From assembly GCA_037389465.1 (NCBI GenBank), contig JAZARR010000088.1, positions 3,782,001-3,846,000 of the forward strand: 64,000 nucleotides of DNA, written 5' to 3'. Source of the stretch: Baylisascaris procyonis. Taxonomy: Eukaryota > Nematoda > Chromadorea > Rhabditida > Ascarididae. Positions within the stretch are counted from its first letter, which is position 1; each line of letters begins with the position of its first letter. The notes beneath the pieces are model-generated. The model made no database searches. It was not told the origin of the DNA and saw nothing but the letters and a program-made list of their open reading frames with translations. Below, piece after piece: positions 1 to 12,406 of this stretch. The translations under genes were made by a program, and so were the position numbers.

Positions 1-264
1 ATGTAAAAACATCATATTACAGACTAATCATTAAGCACTTCGTCTCAAAATGTTCACACCTCTTAATAAAGGAAATTAATATAGTTTAGAGATTAGAGGC
101 TTGAGGTGTATGGGATGTGAATCTTTCAAAAATGAGGTCACACAAAGTGTTAGCTCGAATAAAACAGCTCTTGGAGAGGAAATGCGGTTGACAATAAATG
201 ACGGTCAATAAAATACGTGTTGAATTGTGCGCACTATCGCGTTCATAAAGTAAGAATTTCGAAC

Positions 265-3200
265 CTGCAATGCAGTGCTTGCTAAGTACACCAGCAACTT
301 TCTGAATTCGACGGACGTCGCTCATTATTCGATGGTCACGGCCACTATAATCTGAAGCGAAACATTTCTTTCAAATGAAACATTTTTAAAGATCAACTTC
401 GAGTATACATCATCCAAAATGAGTTTACTGCGATCAACGTTGGTTACTGATGAAGGAAGTGCTATTTAATCGAGTTCAATTTATGCACTGCGATTTCGTT
501 TGTTGTCCTCACATGCGGTAAAGAACTCAGAGAAGTATACGGCATAAGCCTGAGGGTTTGTGCTCAGAGAATTATGCGGCATAAGCCTGAGGGTTTGTGC
601 TCAGAGAATTGTGCGGCATAAGCCTGAGGGTTTGTGCTCAGAGAAGTATACGGCATAAGCCTGAGGGTTTGTGCTCGGAGAAGTATACGGCATAAGCCTG
701 AGGGTTTGTGCTCGGAGAAGTATACGGCATAAGCCTGAGGGTTTGTGCTCAGAGAATTATGCGGCATAAGCCTAAGGGTTTGTGCTCAGAGAATTATGCG
801 GCATAAGCCTAAGGGTTTGTGCTCAGAGAATTATGCGGCATAAGCCTGAGGGTTTGTGTTCATTGTGTTCCTGTTATTGTTGACATGCGCACTATTCAAC
901 GAAAGAAGTGCACCTTGTATAACATCGACGAGTGGACAGGAAAGAGAGTTCGCGAATGGAACGAATATGTCTCTCTTCACCAATTCCGAGTAGACAGCAG
1001 AAAGCCAACGATCACTTGCATAGACAACACATCCACTGCGAAGTACCTCATTCATAAACCATGTCTGCAAAACTTTAAATACGCCAAAGATTTCGCTAGG
1101 TTTCAGTAGTGGAAAATCTGATATTTTCATTAGACTATCCGAAAATAAATATAGCGCTTATTGTTTTAATGATTATTTCATTGGCAGTTAAAATGACGAA
1201 CAAGAATGAGGAGGAAATGATGCTTCAAAAAATGCGCAATTAATGTTTTAAAAAAATGCATAAAATGCATTAAAAAATGCATAAAATTTCATTACAAGGT
1301 AGAGATTATGCATACTGTCTCCATAATTCTCGTTCAGTTGAGAAAGTTTAACGACTACCCGCTAAGCACTGCTTTCTTGCTTCTATAGTAACAGATTCGA
1401 AAGTGAAAAAGCAGCTTCGTAACTTAATCTCTCCCAGCGACGAACCGATCTATGAATGAACCCAAACACTAGAGATCCCACTAGCATTGTCCTTGAATTT
1501 CAAATATGCCAAGTCATGAGGATGAAGCCATTGTTTAATTGACAATAGTTGATGAGTCACCTTCTCGATATCAGGATTGGAGTGTATGCGAGTGGAGGCA
1601 GCAAGTGAAGCGTATGCACATAGGTAAATTGCATCCGAATTGAGGAATTGCGATTGTGTTCGTCCACGTGATTCGAAGGCATCTTTTTGTGCATGTGTGA
1701 ACTCTTAATATACAATAGCTAGAAATATTTCCTTAGGATATTCAAAAGCTGAAATGTAGATCAAATTTCAACTCTTCCTCCCTCTCCCCCCCCCCTCCCC
1801 GAAAAAAACCTCAAAAAGCGAATAATAATATTCCAATCGTTCAAAAAAATTTTCGAGCTATTATTGTTAAAATGGCGGCTAGCATTGACTTGCATTTGCT
1901 CTGCTTAGATAGGTTGGCTTCTACAAACACAAGAAAACAGGATGCAAATATTTTTAAAGATATTTTTTCATCTTGAACGATTTTAAAAATGTTAAAAAGT
2001 TCTATGCTATTAAGTTGTCGCATATTCGTTATACTAGTGAGTGGATTTATAAACGTTTCTTGTTCTTTCACCTGAAAAGAAAGCCGACGAGAAAGTTTGA
2101 ATTGCTTCATCGACTTCAATCGTGCTCTTCAACTCCATCCAACTTCGCAATCGTGATTCCAATTCGTTCACAAAACATATTGCCGTTTCTATCTCTTCCT
2201 TAATGAAGGAAACAATCATTTTTGCATGAAGACGATAAGTTACTTCAAATATTCCACTCAGCAATTCAAATTTTTTAACTTGTATCGTCAACTTTTTAAA
2301 CTGCATTATGAGTTTAAAAGTAAATTCTGATACCTTGTGGTAAAGAATAGGTTCTCTTTAAAGTTTTACTCAGCATCTCAAATGTACCCTATACAAATTG
2401 TTTTGTAACAGCATTCGGTAATGCTTTCAACTCATTGTCTAATTTTAAAAGTGAAAATCTAGATGTCATAATCTGAAGATGGACGATGGGTCTGTTAGGG
2501 TCACATCTTTGCGATCGAAGAATAATGCGTATTTGGCTCATCCAGAGAATAAAAATAGCAATTGGAATGGATCAATTTTATTTTTAGATGTCAATTAACT
2601 CACCTCGTCATTCGCTTGGCATGGATGACATTCATCTATGGAAACAACATTCATCGATTCGATCCTTTTCGCTAAACATTGCAATCTTCTAGAGATTTCC
2701 TAAAATATATATATATATTTTTTAGAAACACCTCAACGTATCGTTAAGTTAGATAAATTTTTTAAAATATTTTTTTTAATTATCACAATTGATGAGTGCA
2801 CATTTTCATCTATGATAACTCCGTAATACTTCTCCTGCTTTTGCTAGCCTATAGCAATGATAAAAAATTGCTAAATTTCGAAGATTCTCGTTTGAAGTTT
2901 AGAGAGAACAAAGAAAACGCTAGTAGATTCCAGTTTTCCAATGTTTAGTGTAAAGTAAAAATAATGACTATATGAATGGAATTGAAGCGAATTGCAATTT
3001 CCCTAGAATCGAGAACATATATAGGCATGAATATTTCGTTCGCATTACAAATACTTGAAAGTAATATTAAGTAGTTATCGAGTAACATAAAGAAATTGCC
3101 AGTATACTATCACTTCGCTTCACTTACTTACGAAACCTCATTCAGGCATCCAGTGAAAATCACAATAGAACTTAGAGCTTTAAAAATCTCCTCAAAAAAA

Positions 3201-6200
3201 AGATCTTTTCGTACTGTATCTCAGAGCACGAATGTGAAAAGCAGTATCGACCACCTTTACCCTTTCTATTGATATCACTTAGTATATGATGGCTTGTTTA
3301 TTGTATAAGAGTTGGGAAACATTGTGTCTCTGAAGGAATGGGCTTCAAAATGCTTCAAATAAAGACCCTTAATTCTTATGAGGCTGAAAACTAGGTCGGT
3401 ATTCTATAAAATGTTTTTCCGGATGTTCAAGCATTTTCATTTTTAAGTAAATGTCACAATCTGAAAAAATTTCTCCGCTTATGAGAGGGTTTGTTGCTGT
3501 CGCTTTAGGTGGGACATAATACCCTTGGCGACAATCGATTGAACTTGTTTTCCTTCACAGCTCTACCCAGCATGAAAACAAAGCAAACGTGAATTCAATT
3601 CAAGTTTAATTAAAAGTTTTATGGAAGTTTGTGCGCCCTGCTATAAATTTCCCCGAAAGGTTTGATGCAATGAACTTCTTCTAAACTTCTTACATCACTC
3701 GAGTGGCCATTGTTTTCGAGATTTCCCTTTACGATATCGTCCATTGTGCTACTATCAATTCCGCTTTCCGATGGATTGGAGTCAAGTTGAATGCTTCGAT
3801 CGTTGATAGGTTGCTCACCACTATCGCTATCAATGCTTGTGTCAAGAGGTCGCTTTATTCCTTCGTTTATTTTATAAGGGAAAGCTGTAAATGAAGCTCC
3901 GAAGAGTAGAGAAACATAAAAAAAAAAAACACATATTCTTGAATTAAAAATTAAAGAAGAATATATTCGTCACAGTTTTTTTTTTCTAGATTTTTAGCGA
4001 ATTTCTGTGTAAATTTTGAAGTGCTACTATTCGTTGCGTTTTTTTTTTATCATTACTACTGAGCTTTGAATTTTTTAGTTTTATATGCAATATGCAATAA
4101 AAGTGGAATATTAAATGAAAACAGAATATTCAATAAAAATAGAAATATAAGTTCACAATTCCATTAATAAACAACTGAAATAGAAAAAACGAACTGGCAA
4201 CTCTCTGTTGTGAATTATGGAAAATAGTTACTTTCATGACTACTCTAGACGAACAATGAGGGCGACGATGTGTTTTTATTATAACATTATACAGCTCGAG
4301 CATCGATGTCACTTCATAGCATCCAAATCTCTAGCTAAATTTCGATACAATGCTAACAATACGTCTGCCATTTGACCGAATTATATTCGGTTAAAATTGG
4401 TTTAAAAGTTTGAATAAGTGATTTGCATATAAATTGAATGATTTAGAAATATTGAAATTTCTTACATGCAACAATAGACGCTTTCGTTGAGGGAAAAAAT
4501 TGACAAATTGAAGCGATCAACTCCGATGATAGCATTTCCGCACTATCAGAGCAACAAATCCGCGAGAGAGAATTCAACTGAAATAGAAGAATTAAAATTT
4601 TTGGATGAATGAAAACTTATATGCAATATGAAAATATTTATTTATTCATAGATCTACTTAACTGTGATTTAAGCAGCCGATGTTAGAGGTGAATATTCAA
4701 CTGTCACAAATGAAGGTGCAGTTTCATATATAAATAATGTTCATGCATTTGACGAATTACCAATAAGAGGAATTTTCAATTAGTAACGATGCAGAAAACT
4801 GATCTGCAGTGGTTCTTTAGAATTGTTCTGCTATTCATCATACAACTAGTAATCGTTTTAAGTAAAATTAAGCTAAATTTCAATGGAAATGAATTTCTCA
4901 ATTTTATAAATTTCTATCACCTTAAAACATAAAAACATCTTGTGAAAAATTCTTGAAAATTTCGTCGAGGATACCTCTAAATAAATAATACACAAAGATT
5001 AAAATAATAATGGATTATTTTCTGCAAATTAACACTTCTTTTAATGAGAATTTAAATAATAATATTTGTTAATATTTGAAAAATGTAAATTTTTGGCTGA
5101 AAAATTTGAAAAAAAAAATTTGAATTCGAAGATAACGCAACTGGCTAGTAGTGATTTCAGTCATTTATTCTATTTTTTTTTTAAATAGAAAAAAATATAT
5201 ATATCGTTATGAAGAAATCCAATAGACCTATATGAAGGAAGAAAATTTCTCAATAATGAAGCAAATAAAAATGTAAAAGATCACTAATAGAAACTTACAA
5301 AAGCTTCTATACAACGTAGTGATTCAACAGAAATTTCAATATTGATTGATTGTGAGCATTCGAAAATACAATCAAGAAAAATTTTCCATAATGTGAGTGC
5401 TTTCGTATCAATCGATATTGTAAGTAGATCAATCATACGATCATCACTTCCTACAATCTGAAAAATATTTCCATTCACAAATAATTCACTCCGAATACAA
5501 TGAAAAAGAAGAGTATATATTCCGCATGTTTAACAACATCAGTGATACTTGTTTTCGATTCTATAGAATTCATTGAAAACTTCTTTTTTGACTTATTTGA
5601 TTAGGAAAGCGCATCAACAATGGCGCATAGTCTATAAAATGCTTCATGCAAATTGTCTAATACAGCATGTATAGGTGCAAGAAAAAAACTAATAATTTTT
5701 GAAAGAAATAACGAATAAGTGACATTCTTTTTTATATATTTAATTGTAACCTAGTTTTAACAATCGTAACTCATAGTTATTTGTAAATGTAATTTTCCAT
5801 AATTTAATTATTATATATTGATAGCATTTAATTACAATGAAAATTAAGATTTTCTTATAGAAAATGTGTTGAATGAAATAAGAATTATGCGAACCTTTCT
5901 GATGAGTCGAAGAGGTTCGCTTCGTTGTTCAACTTTTGGATAGAGTAACGCCTTATGAAATACTGCTTCGAGAACAGTACGCATCGATGATAAAGGTGCA
6001 AGTAGCCGTAGAAGTTGTTCAAGAATCCTTAATAATTTATAATTAGTGCCTCGATCATGTCAACAATAAATAAAATTTAGCAATGAAATTTCGATTTTTA
6101 GAAAAAAATCTAGCTGTTTTATTTGCATTGAAGTTATTCTGCAATCCTCTCCTCTTCTCCACCGTTCTACTCTAGCAGATATTCTTGAGATTTATGAAAA

Positions 6201-9200
6201 AATCTTATAGATTCTTTTATTTTCCTCAGCAAACTTAGTATTTTCCGGTTATCTTTCCAATGTTGGTCTATTCAGTTTCAATTTTCAGAAATTTATTACG
6301 CAGACAAATTTCTTATCGGCTAGAAGGCTGTAACTTAACAAAAACTTGGCAAAGGTATATGTTGATAAAAAAATAAAACAATAATCATGAGACAACAGTT
6401 GAAAAGATCGAAAACAATGAACAACATAAATGAAAAGAAATGGATGAAATTGAAAAAAAAAAAACAAACTGATAGAGCGATCGTGCCGCTTCAGGGAACT
6501 CAAAAATTGACTTATTAAGCGTTACAATGGCACTCTGACCACGACCAAGCGGCTCATCAGAAGCTCCTGTAGTATCTCGAGCTCCTTTCATCGGCTCTCC
6601 GAGAAGCTTCATTAAACATGGGCAAAGCTCTTGCCTAAAATTTTCAATTTTCTATTTTATTCTTTTAGAGAACAACCTATGCGTCAATCGAAATTTAAAC
6701 ATTTATAGAAGTCCGTGGAAAATTTAAAAAATTGAAAACTTCGTTTATAAGGTGTGAACCTAACTCTCGTATTGCTTCTCTGTACACTGTTATTGGGTAA
6801 GTGCTTTATGAATAATTTCGCGCGTTTTGCATTATATATTTTTACATCCTTTATATCTTTTTCACATCGGATTAACTTGGAAGAGCACTGCCGATTTGGA
6901 ACCTTTCCGATCGATTGCTTACGATGAGAATCGCTATAAACTATTGAATTAATCTGATGGGAATATCTCCTTGGTGCTACCTCAAAACGGCCTGAAGAAG
7001 AAAGAAAATGGTCTGATTGAATACCATCTCACTCCTATCCTGAAAGAGGAAGAAAATGACCAAACAGAAAAAAAATATCTTCATTAAGAGTCGAAAATTG
7101 AAAAACGAAAAACGAAACAAACAACAATTTACCACACAACATTAACGAATGGTTGATGAATTCGAATAGCCGTCGATTGTGAACTAAGAATGCTATAAAT
7201 TGCATCGAGAAGAATCACCGTTTGTTCGGAGTGATGACCAAGTGAGTTGGCTCTCTTAATTGCGCTATCCAAAACCGATGTCGCATCCATGAAAATGGCT
7301 ATCTTCTCTTGTGCATTCTCATCCTTTAAAATTAAATATTTTTATCGTTTCTCTATTGTTTAATTAGTGAAAATCATTTGTTTTATTGGTCACTTGAAAA
7401 CTTTTATAACAAATATTTGTGCTATAAGTAAACATAAAATAATAAATACTTATATGAGAGTATTGTGTTATTGTCGAAATACGCGTTCATCGATGATGTT
7501 TTCATAATTGGCCATGCTATTGAGTTATAAAAAGTAATCCATTTCGAGTTAATGAGCCTAATAAATCGACAATGGGAGTATTCCAAAAATGGGGATCAGC
7601 ATGCGGTTCCTATTGTGCCCCTTCAATTCATTTATGTTCTGTACGTATGTGAATTACCTGATCAGGATTAGGTGACGCACAAAATGAGCTGAGAATCTGC
7701 GAGATAGCGGCTCGAGAAGCTAGACGTACGCTTGTCTCCTCAGCACCACCATATGCTTGCATACATAACTTCAAAATAATAAATCTGCTACAGAAGAAAT
7801 ATTTTATATTATTATCCAAATAAGCTCTCTATTTGTCTCCAAAAATATATGGGCTATTTAAGTTAAAATAAGTGAAACGTTCGGATAGGTTTAAAGAGTA
7901 TCAATAAAGATATCGTAGAATGCTAATTTTTATTAAGTGCGACTTTTTAATATTTATGAAAAATATGGTGAATATTGTAACGTTTGAAATGAAGAAGAAA
8001 ACTTTCCTTCAAGAAGCGGGATACTAGTTATGAGATGTTGATCCTAATTTATGACGGATTATTTTTAAAAAATTTAACTTAAAAAATGATGACAGAGAGG
8101 ATATTAGGTGATGCAAAGCGTAAACATTTTTCTTTTGATTGCCTTAAACGTCAACAATTCTTAGCGCATAAAGGAATGAATAAATTGAGAGGATTAATTT
8201 GACTATATTTTCTGATTATATCAATGCCTAAACTAATTTCTCATAATCACAGTAAGTTTCACTAGATAAACGTTGATAAAACTTACTTGTAATGCGGCGT
8301 TGATTGCTGCTACAGATGTCCGACCTCTATTATTACACATCATTTCGACGATAATCTAAATTCACTAGATCAAATATTCCATATCGATTTTACTTTAGAT
8401 TTATTTAACACCTCAATTTTACTAAATACTATTAAACATTAAAAATTATCAAGTATTTTAAACGTCAAGAAGGACTCTTGATAAGATTCTCTTACCGATA
8501 GAGATTCTTAGCCTCCCCTCTTCAATCAACTTCCTCCCCTCCTCGAAGAAATAAAGCAAAAAAACACGGTGAGGAAGTTTTTCAAAAAAAAAAAGTGTCG
8601 AACTACCATAAAATTCGGTAATTATCGAACTCATTCTAACTCAGACATCGAAAATGCCCACGGGAAACTATGCTTCCCAAGAGGAAAATGCTCCAATGCA
8701 ATTGTCTAGTAGATGTAGTTAAAAATATTGCTTACCGTAAGGATTCGGCACTGATATTGTGGTTTCCAAGTGGGAAGAGCGCTTAATGCGCGAAGCACTT
8801 GCATAGTACAACTTTCATCTTCCGTTTCGACGACGTCTTCACGTTGAAATCTTCGATCGCGGATCATCGTCTAAACAGTGAAGCTTTTGATCTGTACGTT
8901 TCTCGCATATAAAGATTTATGCTTATGAAACATTTTTTAAAGTTTCTTTTTTTTTGCACGACTAAGGATGTGAACTTATATAAATGTACAGAAGGACATT
9001 TTGTGACTTTAAATTTTCAACTTTTACAGTATTTTAGCATATTCAATGATATATGGCTCTGTAAATGTTCAGCAATTGCACGATCATAGGTTTAATCAGT
9101 GAGAGTAATCGACGTGTTGCTTTGGGGGGCAAACTATTCCGACAATTTGATATTAATTCTGGATTAGATCAATGTAAACATGCCGAAAATTCGGTTCAGA

Positions 9201-9843
9201 ACTACATAAGTTCGGAAATGCCTCATGATAGCCAAATAATTCTAGATACACTGAATTTGCTAACGAGAATAGAACATATTGGTAGTGAAAAAAAATTTTT
9301 TCTTTTTTTGAAATTTCCTTAGCAAACGGATTAAAACATTCTAATCAAATGTTTGATAGAAATCTTGAGTGAATTTTTACTCCCATTCTCCGGTTGCAAT
9401 ATCTCTCACTCATAACTTTTTTTAAAAATTCGAATCTCTTGGCCAAGCAGCATTCTTCAAAAGGTTTGTGAAATCTATAAATTGCAAGAATTTCAATTGA
9501 TATGCTGCGATATCATCAATAAATCAAAGATATATCAAAAGGATTGGGGTGGGGGGGGGGGGAAGGGGACTTTGCTTGTCACATCTCATCGAAATTTTCA
9601 TTCGTCGCTAACTTCAGCTTAAATGAATTTGATGAATAAACATCATCCTTTAAGATGATAATGCACAAAGTTCACGTGACCGATCTTCAAGAAGGAGAAG
9701 TCGACCTAAAGACCACAGGAGCCAAGTGGACCACCAGACAGGCATTGGTCAGAGCAGGTGGAAGCGATACGAAGAGACATATATTTGTAATAAATCCTCT
9801 GTTCATCGAAATAAATAAATAAATAAATAAACAAATAAATGAA

Positions 9844-9874
<31 letters not shown>

Positions 9875-12406
9875 ACAAATAAATAAATAAATAAATGAGC
9901 AAACTTGGAGAATATCAGTAGCCGTTTGACAGATCTTCGCTTGTTTCGTATTAAGTGCCACTTCAACAGCTGCAAGACACTTGGCACGTAGAATATGCGG
10001 GGCTACACTTTCGCCTTCCCGTGTTGCCATTTCTGAAATATTACCTTTAATAAATTTTTTGTAACGTTACATTAAAATTAATATCTCCGACCATGTTCTT
10101 ACAATTATTCAACCCAGAAAAGAAATGATCTGTTCAGAAAGCGACAGAGACAGAGCGTTAGAAGGGGTTGAAGGTCAAATGACCACAGCCTAACCCTCTC
10201 TTCCTGGGTGAAGGATCAAGCAGTGGTCACCTATCAGAAGAAATTAAGAGAAATTAAATCCACTCAATGTCCACCTATTCGTTCGTACCGAAAAGCATTC
10301 AGCCACATTTTCTTTAATACTGGCAATTGCTTCTTAGCTAATGAAGTATAGTCTATATATTCTATATAAACTATAGACACAGAAGATCTCTAATGACTCT
10401 TGGCTTGTAGACACTCCGACTCTCTTCAAACTTCAAGTTTTGGTGTAATTTTTTTTTCATTAGATAAATGGATCAGTGCCCAGGCAAGCAAGGTTCGTTG
10501 GTGGGCAAAACCCGGGTATGGGAACTTGGAAAATTTTGAAAAATTTTTTCTCGTAGCTAACGAAGCTTGCAGATACTCTGACTCTCATCAAACGGACGTC
10601 TGACTGCGAGATACATCCTTAATAGTACTCCTTTCTTCAACATTACTGGGCAGCAGTCTCGATCACTCTGGCGTCCGGTGGTCGCGTGAGGAAATGCTCA
10701 GGTCATTATCTGGCAATTTCGGCGAAGTCCTTCTATATATAATAAAGTTTCACAATGAAAATGTGTTCTTCTAATCAGTGCCCGGTAAAACTACTTCCTC
10801 ACCGCCGGACTCCAGAGTGATCAAGACTGCTGTCACTGACTTTGAAAAAAGTGCTGTTGAGGATGCATCTCGGAGTCAGACGTTCATTGAGCTCCATGGC
10901 GCTCAGACGGAATTGCGTTGACCGATGTTTATTGTAATGTTCAATTATAACTGCCTTCAAATAAAACTTTTTTAAATTTTCCGGGAGGACTTAAAACTCA
11001 TAGAGTTACATCTCCATCAACAGCACACTGTTACTGGGTCACCCTATATATTGACCATTTACATCTCCATACTGACCTAAACTGTGACGACAAAATTAAA
11101 AAAAAAACAAAACGAACAGAAGATGATCAAAGAAAAGACCAATTAATACGCGTTGATAAACACGTGACGCTAGAATTGCAAACCCTATAGAAAAAAAAAA
11201 AAACATTTAGAAAAATCTGTGATTGGCTAGTATTAAATACTGTTGAAGATCAATCCTTCATTTAAGATCATTGTACCAGTTCTCAAGGAATCTTTTTGAG
11301 ACATATCAAGCGAGCGATATTTCAGCGATCTTTGAGCATTAGAAGATCACTCGCAAATTTCACCCTTTTTTTGCTAAGAAATACAAAGGAATATTTACTC
11401 ATAGTATTTATTATGATGTCTCTTAAAGTCATCGAAAAGCTTCCTTCATTAATCCTTTAAAATCGGATTTTTAGAAAAACTTAAGTAGCGTAATATTTGA
11501 GATGCGTTTTGACTCCGATTTAGCTCTTTGCTTGAATTGAAAACACATTTATATCTATCATTGCCACGTTAAGATGAACAACGAAATATATTTTTGGCCC
11601 AATGGAGCTATCAAAATAAAATATTTCGGTCATTATTTAGAATTATTGCTGCTAAAATTCGGGAAATATTTTAACTGTCAATATTTCAACATTGAAACAA
11701 TCCTTTTTTTTTTCCTTATATAATGGAGGATTTGAATCATGCATCATTCTTAACGATGAATAGCCATTTCACTCCGTTCTTTAGCTTTTATTCTTTTCGT
11801 AATTTGCATATTATCGTTGAGAAAAAATTTTTCTGCGATGAAATCGAGCTGAAGAGCAAATTAATTAATCTAATCGAATGCATTTGCATTTTATTGCACT
11901 TTGACGATAGTGCAATATTTGAAGGGAATCATAGCGAACGATTGTAATTCTCATATTTATACAAAATTACTATCAAAGAACATATAACGACCGGCATATT
12001 TGGAGAGATAAATTGAGATGGGAATTCTCATTGAGTTGACCAGTGAAATGGAAAACATGAAAATCGCAGGTGAACGGCCATTTGGGTTAATCATCTGACC
12101 AACTGACCAGTTGACCAACTCGCACACAGTGAAATTGGAGGCGAATGAGGTGAATGACGTTTGATTTTTTACACAATAACTATTTATCTCCAAATGCATA
12201 AAAATTTTTCAATACTTTTTGCGGTTAAAATAATGGGCATGAAAAAGCGCAGATTAACCAGATGAAAGAGAGAGAAAGAGAGAGAGAGAGGGAGAGAGAA
12301 AAAGGGAGAGATAAAGGGACAAACCTCTTGCACTGTTAACCACCGTCAACAGTTCTCCATGCTTGGAGGTGGCACTCGAAGCGAGACCGCTCAAGAGTCC
12401 TTCCAT
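265..12406 (-). CDS. ARFGEF3: ARFGEF3/BIG3-like large ARF-GEF family protein, N-terminal part (runs off left edge)
   Basis: Exons read right to left: 12406-12325 (ATG), 10032-9905, 8870-8736, 8355-8287, 7768-7658, 7323-7133, 6634-6470, 6027-5895, 5457-5299, 4577-4466, about 4364-4313, 3884-3694, 2699-2604, 2300-2072, 1682-1561, 1117-914, and tentatively 351-265. That gives about 755 residues; the human protein is about 2,180, so the rest lies left of the window. The match to ARFGEF3 is collinear: HILRAKCLAAVEVALNTKQ near the N-terminus, then RAAISQIL, LCPCLMKLLGEP, VEVDEA-type helix (EVDEAIQTFSSAF), FLNSDAIYLCAYASL and SGCVVYASDRWLSAVYSEL. Phases agree at every junction except two: exon 4364-4313 to exon 3884-3694 is off by one base, and the 3' end of the 1561-1682 exon is unclear. 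An acidic, Ser/Asp-rich linker is coded at 3694-3884. Residues about 540-725 correspond to the Sec7-like region. In mammals this protein acts on granule and trans-Golgi traffic; the role here is inferred. Confidence 0.83.
529..861. repeat. 37-bp minisatellite, 9 copies
   Basis: Nine head-to-tail units of exactly 37 bp (9 x 37 = 333 bp) sharing the core ggcataagcctgagggtttg. Units differ mainly in a short variable box (gaagtatac, gaattatgc or gaattgtgc) and in one G/A position (cctgagg or cctaagg, the latter in units 7 and 8). The array lies in the intron between the ARFGEF3-like exons 914-1117 and 265-351. Because 37 is not a multiple of 3, its open frames cycle through three frames and are not a protein signal. 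Confidence 0.95.
1118..1560. other. ARFGEF3-like intron
   Basis: Noncoding stretch between two recognised exons. It may hold the true 3' end of the upstream exon: the frame stays open from 1561 down to about 1453, and a donor leaving one base would be needed to match the phase of exon 914-1117. Nothing else is recognised. Confidence 0.5.
1782..1800. repeat. Poly-C tract in ARFGEF3-like intron
   Basis: Short C-rich run broken by single T residues. It reads as a G-run on the transcribed minus strand. It lies in the intron between exons 2300-2072 and 1682-1561. Confidence 0.8.
9546..9567. repeat. Poly-G tract
   Basis: A run of about 12 G flanked by further G-runs (ggggt before, aagggg after), in the intron between ARFGEF3-like exons 10032-9905 and 8870-8736. 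The run length is probably unstable, and the tract could form a quadruplex. Confidence 0.8.
9809..9896. repeat. (AAAT)n / (TTTA)n microsatellite
   Basis: About 22 tetranucleotide units with a few interruptions (acaaat, gaat). It starts about 8 nt inside the intron from the donor of the ARFGEF3-like exon 10032-9905. The long LFIYLFIY-type frames here are translations of the repeat and not genes. Confidence 0.95.
10598..10881. repeat. Fold-back inverted repeat, possible MITE remnant
   Basis: Arms at 10598-10692 and 10796-10881 are reverse complements with many substitutions and small indels. Shared blocks include gtctgact, cagcagtct, gatcactctgg, gtccgg and tgagga. The spacer is about 100 bp. 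Related direct repeats lie beside it: a gactctc-tcaaac block at about 10409 and again at 10569, and atcagtgcccgg-like blocks at about 10470 and 10775. There is no transposase frame. The element lies in the 2.3-kb first intron of the ARFGEF3-like gene. Confidence 0.75.
12096..12120. repeat. Short tandem tgacca repeat
   Basis: Three consecutive (c/t)tgacca(a/g)-type units in intron 1 of the ARFGEF3-like gene. Similar taatgaccac triplets occur in a VPS34 intron at about 21310-21350. Confidence 0.6.
12263..12317. repeat. GA-rich tract next to first donor
   Basis: Purine-rich (GA)n with gaaag and ggga interruptions. It lies just downstream, in transcript orientation, of the donor of the first ARFGEF3-like coding exon, so it is a CT-rich tract in the pre-mRNA. 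Confidence 0.8.

Noticed and set aside
529..861. CRISPR-like array
   Set aside because: The units abut with no unique spacers, in an intron of a eukaryotic gene; it is a minisatellite.
9687..10030. Three overlapping minus-strand ORFs rich in LFIYLFIY
   Set aside because: They translate the (AAAT)n microsatellite. Only the part at 9905-10032 is a real exon, and in a single frame.
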